Origin: Mesorhizobium sp. J18
GTDB taxonomy: Bacteria > Pseudomonadota > Alphaproteobacteria > Rhizobiales > Rhizobiaceae
Length of the DNA: 51,722 nucleotides
Assembly (NCBI RefSeq): GCF_007829525.1
Contig: NZ_VLJP01000023.1
Location: 1-51,722, forward strand
Direction: 5' to 3'
Positions 47,587-51,722 of the stretch are shown here, in pieces. Made by a program: the position numbers and the translations under genes. The notes beneath the pieces were generated by a model. That model was not told the DNA's origin, did not search any database, and saw only the letters and a program-made list of their open reading frames with translations. Position 1 is the stretch's first letter. The number at the start of each line of letters is the position of its first letter.

Positions 47587-48915
47587 ATGCGACTTTCGCG
47601 CTTCTTCCTGCCTATACTGAAAGAGAATCCGCGTGAGGCGGAAATTGTTTCACATCGTCTGATGCTGCGTGCCGGCATGATCCGCCAGCAGGCGGCCGGA
47701 AGCTTTTCATGGCTGCCGCTGGGCAAACGAGTGCTCGACAAGGTCTGCCAGATCATCCGGGAAGAGCAGAACCGGGCCGGCGCACAGGAAATCCTGATGC
47801 CGACGATCCAGTCAGCGGAGCTTTGGCGCGAGAGCGGCCGCTATGACGATTACGGCAAGGAGATGCTGCGCATCATCGACCGTCATGAGCGTGATATGCT
47901 CTACGGACCGACCAACGAGGAGATGGTGACGGACATTTTCCGCAGCTATGTGAGATCCTACAAGGATCTGCCGCTCAACCTCTATCATATCCAGTGGAAG
48001 TTCCGCGATGAAGTGCGTCCGCGCTTTGGCGTGATGCGATCGCGCGAATTCCTGATGAAGGACGCCTATTCCTTCGACCTGGATTTCGAGGGCGCAAAGG
48101 CGGCCTATAATCGCATGTTCGTGGCCTATCTCAGGACCTTTTCGCGCATGGGTTTGCAGGCAATCCCCATGCGTGCCGAGACCGGTCCGATCGGCGGTGA
48201 TCTCAGCCACGAATTCATTATTCTGGCCTCAACAGGCGAAAGCGCCGTCTTCTGCCACAAGAATTTCCTGGACTTACCGGTACCGGGGCCCGAAACGGAC
48301 TTTTCCGACGACGCGGCTATCGGCAATATAGTCAAGGAGTGGACGACACCTTACGCGGCCACCGACGAAATGCACGACGAGGCAGTGTGGAGCGAAGTAT
48401 CCGAAGGAGACCGCTTGTCCGCCCGCGGTATTGAAGTGGGCCATATCTTCCACTTCGGTACGAAATATTCGAAGCCGATGAAGGCCAGCGTCACCGGACC
48501 GGACGGCAAGGAGCATTTCGTGTCCATGGGCTCCTACGGGATTGGTCCGTCACGTCTGATTGCCGCTATTATCGAGGCAAGCCATGACGAGAACGGCATC
48601 ATTTGGCCGGAAAGCGTTACTCCCTTCGATATCGCCCTTATCAACATGAAGACCGGCGATGCCGAATGCGATCGCGTTTGCGAAGATCTCTATGCAAAGC
48701 TCGGCGCCGCAGGCCGCGATGTACTCTATGATGATACGGACCAGCGCGCCGGCGGCAAATTTGCGACCGCCGATCTGATCGGCCTGCCCTGGCAGGTGAT
48801 CGTCGGACCGCGCGGCGTAGCAGCCGGCGAGGTGGAGGTGAAGAACCGGGTGACCGGCGAGCGGGAAAACATGTCTATCGAGGGCGTTGTTGCCCGTTTT
48901 GGGAGCAGCGTGTGA
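47587..48915 (+). CDS. proS: prolyl-tRNA synthetase, short type
   Basis: A 442-residue class II aminoacyl-tRNA synthetase that charges tRNA-Pro. Class II motifs are visible: motif 2 as [32 protein letters not shown] (shown here as one region of about 135-165), and motif 3 as [20 protein letters not shown]. The C-terminal anticodon-binding domain starts near 340. The editing insertion of the E. coli enzyme is missing, as is normal for the short alphaproteobacterial form. The ATG at 47587 gives the family N terminus [15 protein letters not shown]. Its stop overlaps the lolC start by 4 bp. Confidence 0.96.
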   Translation: MRLSRFFLPILKENPREAEIVSHRLMLRAGMIRQQAAGSFSWLPLGKRVLDKVCQIIREEQNRAGAQEILMPTIQSAELWRESGRYDDYGKEMLRIIDRHERDMLYGPTNEEMVTDIFRSYVRSYKDLPLNLYHIQWKFRDEVRPRFGVMRSREFLMKDAYSFDLDFEGAKAAYNRMFVAYLRTFSRMGLQAIPMRAETGPIGGDLSHEFIILASTGESAVFCHKNFLDLPVPGPETDFSDDAAIGNIVKEWTTPYAATDEMHDEAVWSEVSEGDRLSARGIEVGHIFHFGTKYSKPMKASVTGPDGKEHFVSMGSYGIGPSRLIAAIIEASHDENGIIWPESVTPFDIALINMKTGDAECDRVCEDLYAKLGAAGRDVLYDDTDQRAGGKFATADLIGLPWQVIVGPRGVAAGEVEVKNRVTGERENMSIEGVVARFGSSV

Positions 48916-50201
48916 GCGGCGCCGCCGAGAGTTCCAGGCTGGCGGGAGCCGGGCCTTTTTCACATTTCGAGCGGCTGGTTGCCTGGCGCTATTTGCGTTC
49001 CCGACGCAAGGAGACGGTGATCTCCGTCATCGCGCTTATCTCGTTCATCGGCATCATGCTCGGCGTTGCCACTCTGATCGTCGTCATGGCGGTGATGAAC
49101 GGGTTCCGCGCCGAGCTTCTGAACCGCATCCTCGGCATCAATGGCCATCTCGTCGTCCAGGCGATGGACCGACCTCTGGAGGACTATGAGCCGATCACCG
49201 ATCGCATCAATGCGCTCGACGGGATCCGTTACGCCATACCTCTGGTCGAGGGACAGGTCTTCGCTTCCGGACGCATAGGCGCTGGAACGGGCGCGCTGGT
49301 GCGCGGAATCCGGGCCGAGGATCTCGAGAAGATCAGCCTTGTCTCGGGAAACATCCAGCAGGGCGACATGGTGGGATTCGTGGCCGGAGAGGGCGTGGCG
49401 GTCGGCACGCGCATGGCCGACAGCCTTGGGCTGGCTGTGGGCGACATCATCACCTTGATTGCTCCGGAGGGAGATATCACGCCTTTCGGCTCGACGCCCC
49501 GTCGCAAATCCTATCCGATAAGTGCCATCTTCGAGGTCGGCATGTCGGAATATGACGCCTCAATCATTTTCATGCCTTTGGCGGAGGCGCAGCTTTTCTT
49601 CAATTCCGAAGGCATAGCCCAATCGATCGAGATTTATGTCGACAATCCCGATGCGGTCGATGCCTTGCGGCCGCGTGTCGAAGAAGCGGCACAGCGACCA
49701 GTCTATATCAGCGATTGGCGGCAACGCAATCAGACCTTCTTTTCCGCCCTGGAGGTCGAACGCAACGTCATGTTCATGATCCTGACGCTGATCGTTCTGG
49801 TGGCCGCGCTCAACATCATTTCCGGCCTGATCATGCTGGTGAAGGACAAGGGGCGCGACATCGCCATCCTGCGCACCATGGGAGCCACCAGCGGCGCGGT
49901 AATGCGCATATTCCTCATGACCGGATCTGCAATCGGCCTCGCAGGCACGGTCGCCGGCGTCATTCTCGGCGTCGTCATCTGCCTGAATGTCGAATCGATC
50001 CGTCAGTTCTTCTCGTGGATTTCCGGCACGACAATCTTCAATCCGGAGCTCTATTTCCTCAGCAAGCTGCCGGCGAAGATGGATTTCAGCGAGACCCTTT
50101 CTGTCATTCTGATGGCGCTTGTTCTTTCTTTTCTGGCCACGCTCTTTCCCGCCTGGCGCGCTTCCAAGCTCGATCCGGTCGAAGCGCTGAGGTACGAATG
50201 A
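48912..50201 (+). CDS. lolC: lipoprotein-releasing ABC transporter permease LolC/LolE
   Basis: A 429-residue inner-membrane protein that, with LolD, releases lipoproteins to the LolA chaperone. It has the N-terminal [34 protein letters not shown] anchor region, a periplasmic domain (about 50-280), and three C-terminal helices in the MacB/FtsX arrangement ending [19 protein letters not shown]. Only one permease gene is present, so a homodimer is likely, as in other alphaproteobacteria. The GTG start at 48912 overlaps the proS stop. Confidence 0.95.
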   Translation: MSGAAESSRLAGAGPFSHFERLVAWRYLRSRRKETVISVIALISFIGIMLGVATLIVVMAVMNGFRAELLNRILGINGHLVVQAMDRPLEDYEPITDRINALDGIRYAIPLVEGQVFASGRIGAGTGALVRGIRAEDLEKISLVSGNIQQGDMVGFVAGEGVAVGTRMADSLGLAVGDIITLIAPEGDITPFGSTPRRKSYPISAIFEVGMSEYDASIIFMPLAEAQLFFNSEGIAQSIEIYVDNPDAVDALRPRVEEAAQRPVYISDWRQRNQTFFSALEVERNVMFMILTLIVLVAALNIISGLIMLVKDKGRDIAILRTMGATSGAVMRIFLMTGSAIGLAGTVAGVILGVVICLNVESIRQFFSWISGTTIFNPELYFLSKLPAKMDFSETLSVILMALVLSFLATLFPAWRASKLDPVEALRYE

Positions 50202-50881
50202 TGGCTGTCCTCGAGCTAAAGAAGGTCGAGCGACATTTCATCCAGGGATCGAGAAAGCTGACGGTCCTGAATGGCGCCGATTTCAAGCTGAACAAGGGCG
50301 AAATGGTCGCGCTCGTTGCCCCTTCCGGCGCGGGCAAGTCTACCCTGCTGCATATTGCCGGGCTCCTGGAGCGGCCGGATGCGGGGGAGGTCATCGTCAA
50401 CGAGCAGGCTAGCGGACGGCTTTCCGACGACCGGCGGACCGCCATACGCCGCAACGAGATCGGGTTCGTTTATCAGTTTCATCACCTGCTGCCGGAATTT
50501 TCCGCGCTGGAAAACGTCATGATCCCGCAGTTGGTCAAGGGCCTCAATCAGGCCGAGGCCAGGAAGCGGGCCGCCCAGTTGCTGGATTACATGAAGATCG
50601 GAAAGCGCGCCGAGCACCGCCCCGCCGAGCTTTCCGGTGGCGAGCAGCAGCGCGTGGCGATCGCACGCGCTGTTGCCAATGCGCCATTGTCTCTTCTCGC
50701 CGACGAGCCGACAGGCAATCTCGATCCCTCCACTGCCTCATATGTGTTTGAGGCGCTGGAGGCTCTGGTGCGCCAATCCGGGCTCGCGGCATTGATCGCA
50801 ACGCATAATTACGAGATCGCCGCCCGCATGGATCGCTGCGTTACCCTTTCCGAGGGTAAGATCGTCGATTTCCAGCTTTAA
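50198..50881 (+). CDS. lolD: lipoprotein-releasing ABC transporter ATPase
   Basis: A 227-residue ABC ATPase. Walker A is APSGAGKST, the Q-loop [10 protein letters not shown], the signature [17 protein letters not shown], Walker [12 protein letters not shown], and the switch histidine is in ATHNYEIA. It starts within the lolC stop (ATGATG), so the two components are made together. Confidence 0.97.
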   Translation: MMAVLELKKVERHFIQGSRKLTVLNGADFKLNKGEMVALVAPSGAGKSTLLHIAGLLERPDAGEVIVNEQASGRLSDDRRTAIRRNEIGFVYQFHHLLPEFSALENVMIPQLVKGLNQAEARKRAAQLLDYMKIGKRAEHRPAELSGGEQQRVAIARAVANAPLSLLADEPTGNLDPSTASYVFEALEALVRQSGLAALIATHNYEIAARMDRCVTLSEGKIVDFQL

Positions 50882-51006
50882 GCGCTGGGCATCTTAATTT
50901 CTGATTAACCTTTCCGGATTGTAGGCCGGGCCGAGAACGGCCTTGAATTGACTATAGAACAAAAATAGAACATAAAGGGATCACAGACAGATCATTGGAG
51001 ATGGAC

Positions 51007-51093
51007 ATGGTCGAGATCGTACATGATGTTGTTTCGCTGGTGGCAGTCAGTTCGTTCATTATCGGCGTGGCGACATGGATCGGCGCCTTCTGA
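51007..51093 (+). CDS. possible 28-residue single-helix membrane peptide
   Basis: A short frame from the ATG at 51007 to TGA at 51093 encodes MVEIVHDVVSLVAVSSF followed by a hydrophobic end with a glycine, forming one transmembrane segment. GGAG lies six bases before this ATG, an ideal spacing, while the ATG at 51001 has no spacer. It stands alone between lolD and the convergent ggt gene. No family is recognised. The good ribosome-binding site and membrane-helix pattern make it plausible. Confidence 0.5.
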   Translation: MVEIVHDVVSLVAVSSFIIGVATWIGAF

Positions 51094-51125
51094 GGATGAG
51101 AGATCGCATCGAGGGCGGATGTGTA

Positions 51126-51722
51126 TCAGTCGCCAACCGCAATTCCCTCGCGGCGCGGGTCGGCGCCGCCCTCCAGACCGTCAGTCGTGAACGCTACTCC
51201 ATGCAAGCCGGAATTGAGATCGTCCACACTGACGGCATAACCTAAGGCTTGCAGATCTTCGGCAAGATCGGCGGCGGCGGTTCCGGCTTCGAGTTGGTAT
51301 TCGCCGAAGCGGTTGCTCAGATGGGGAAGGGCAAAGGCTGACTGGATGTTCATCTTCCAGTCGATCAGCGCGATGAGCGCATTAGTGACATAGGGAATAA
51401 TGTTGCTCCCGCCAGGCGAACCCAATGCATAGACCGGTTTACCGTCTTTCAGCACGATAGTCGGCGACATGGATGAGCGCGGGCGCTTTCCGGGTTCGAC
51501 GCGGTTCGCGACCGCTTCACCTCCTTCTTCGGGCAGGAAGGAAAAATCGGTGAGCTGATTGTTGAGGAGGAAGCCGGCGGCCATCTGCCGCGAGCCGAAG
51601 GCGTTCTCGACCGAAGTCGTCATGGAAGCGATATTGCCATCGTCATCGACAATGACGAAATGCGAGGTCGAAGGAATCTCGAAGCTTATGCCGTCCAGGC
51701 GGAGTTCCGCCTTGTCCCACGG
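51126..51722 (-). CDS. ggt: gamma-glutamyltransferase, C-terminal part (runs off the window)
   Basis: The last 198 residues of a gamma-glutamyltranspeptidase, a periplasmic Ntn-hydrolase that cleaves glutathione and other gamma-glutamyl compounds. The catalytic threonine that becomes the N terminus of the small subunit lies in IPSTSHFVIVDDDGN near the window edge. It is followed by SMTTSVENAFGSR, GFLLNNQLTDFSF and the binding motif PRSSMSPTIVLKDGKPVYALGSPGG. The 5' part lies beyond 51722. The gene is convergent with lolD and the small membrane peptide. Confidence 0.93.
   Translation of the reverse strand, partial: PWDKAELRLDGISFEIPSTSHFVIVDDDGNIASMTTSVENAFGSRQMAAGFLLNNQLTDFSFLPEEGGEAVANRVEPGKRPRSSMSPTIVLKDGKPVYALGSPGGSNIIPYVTNALIALIDWKMNIQSAFALPHLSNRFGEYQLEAGTAAADLAEDLQALGYAVSVDDLNSGLHGVAFTTDGLEGGADPRREGIAVGD

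Noticed and set aside
1-51722. tRNA or rRNA genes
   Set aside because: Scanning for T-arm patterns such as GGTTCGAATCC gave only matches inside clear protein genes; no cloverleaf was found.

Overview
The window comes from a GC-rich alphaproteobacterium, most likely a Hyphomicrobiales (Rhizobiales) member near Phyllobacteriaceae (Mesorhizobium, Chelativorans or Nitratireductor relatives). The evidence is the gene order clpP-clpX-lon-hupB followed by nuoA-N-birA-rnj-mce-DUF1467-proS-lolC-lolD, a helix-hairpin-helix extension on NuoE, the short ProS, type 2 ArgC, DUF2842 and DUF1467 proteins, and RirA-style iron operators. This placement rests on recognition of the families; no search was run.

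Layout. (1) 1-4350: surface polysaccharide genes: an O-antigen-ligase-like protein and a PAPS sulfotransferase in one leftward operon, divergent from an exported sulfatase. (2) 4420-9050: a siderophore uptake locus (TonB-dependent receptor, RhtX/FptX-like inner-membrane importer, convergent siderophore-interacting reductase) with TGA-N9-TCA operators at both outer ends. (3) 9151-10644: an ExoP/GumC-like protein that seems to have lost its periplasmic coiled coil and its Walker A motif. (4) 10.7-20.3 kb: housekeeping and metabolic genes: ctaA, argC, speB, an exported glycerophosphodiesterase, rplM-rpsI, a PaaI-like thioesterase, a crotonase/VOC/CoA-binding operon, and metY with a degenerate SAM-II-like element in front. 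(5) 20.3-21.3 kb: a gene-free scar with a truncated DUF5996 gene. (6) 21.4-26.7 kb: ATP-dependent proteolysis (clpP, clpX, lon) and HU. (7) 28.3-43.9 kb: the complete 14-gene respiratory complex I operon, with a small membrane protein between nuoH and nuoI. (8) 43.9-50.9 kb: birA, rnj, mce, a DUF1467 gene, proS, lolC, lolD. (9) The window ends inside a leftward gamma-glutamyltransferase gene.

The most unusual feature is between nuoC and nuoD. A roughly 438-bp unit is bounded by perfect inverted repeats, each built of four tandem copies of GTGAATG (or its complement). It carries only a gene of the S23 / four-helix-bundle family, the family known from intervening sequences in 23S rRNA genes. 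The repeat itself supplies the nuoC stop codon and the start codon of the insert gene. The unit looks like an IVS-type element moved into a protein-coding operon, and its RNA would fold into a long stem that could be an RNase III substrate within the nuo message.

Other points worth a look: a possible proline leader peptide overlapping a hairpin in front of proS, a three-way-junction-like structure between clpP and clpX, a perfect 11-bp-arm palindrome between ycaQ and nuoA, and a terminator-like hairpin in the rplM leader. No tRNA, rRNA, CRISPR array, insertion-sequence transposase or replication origin was seen.
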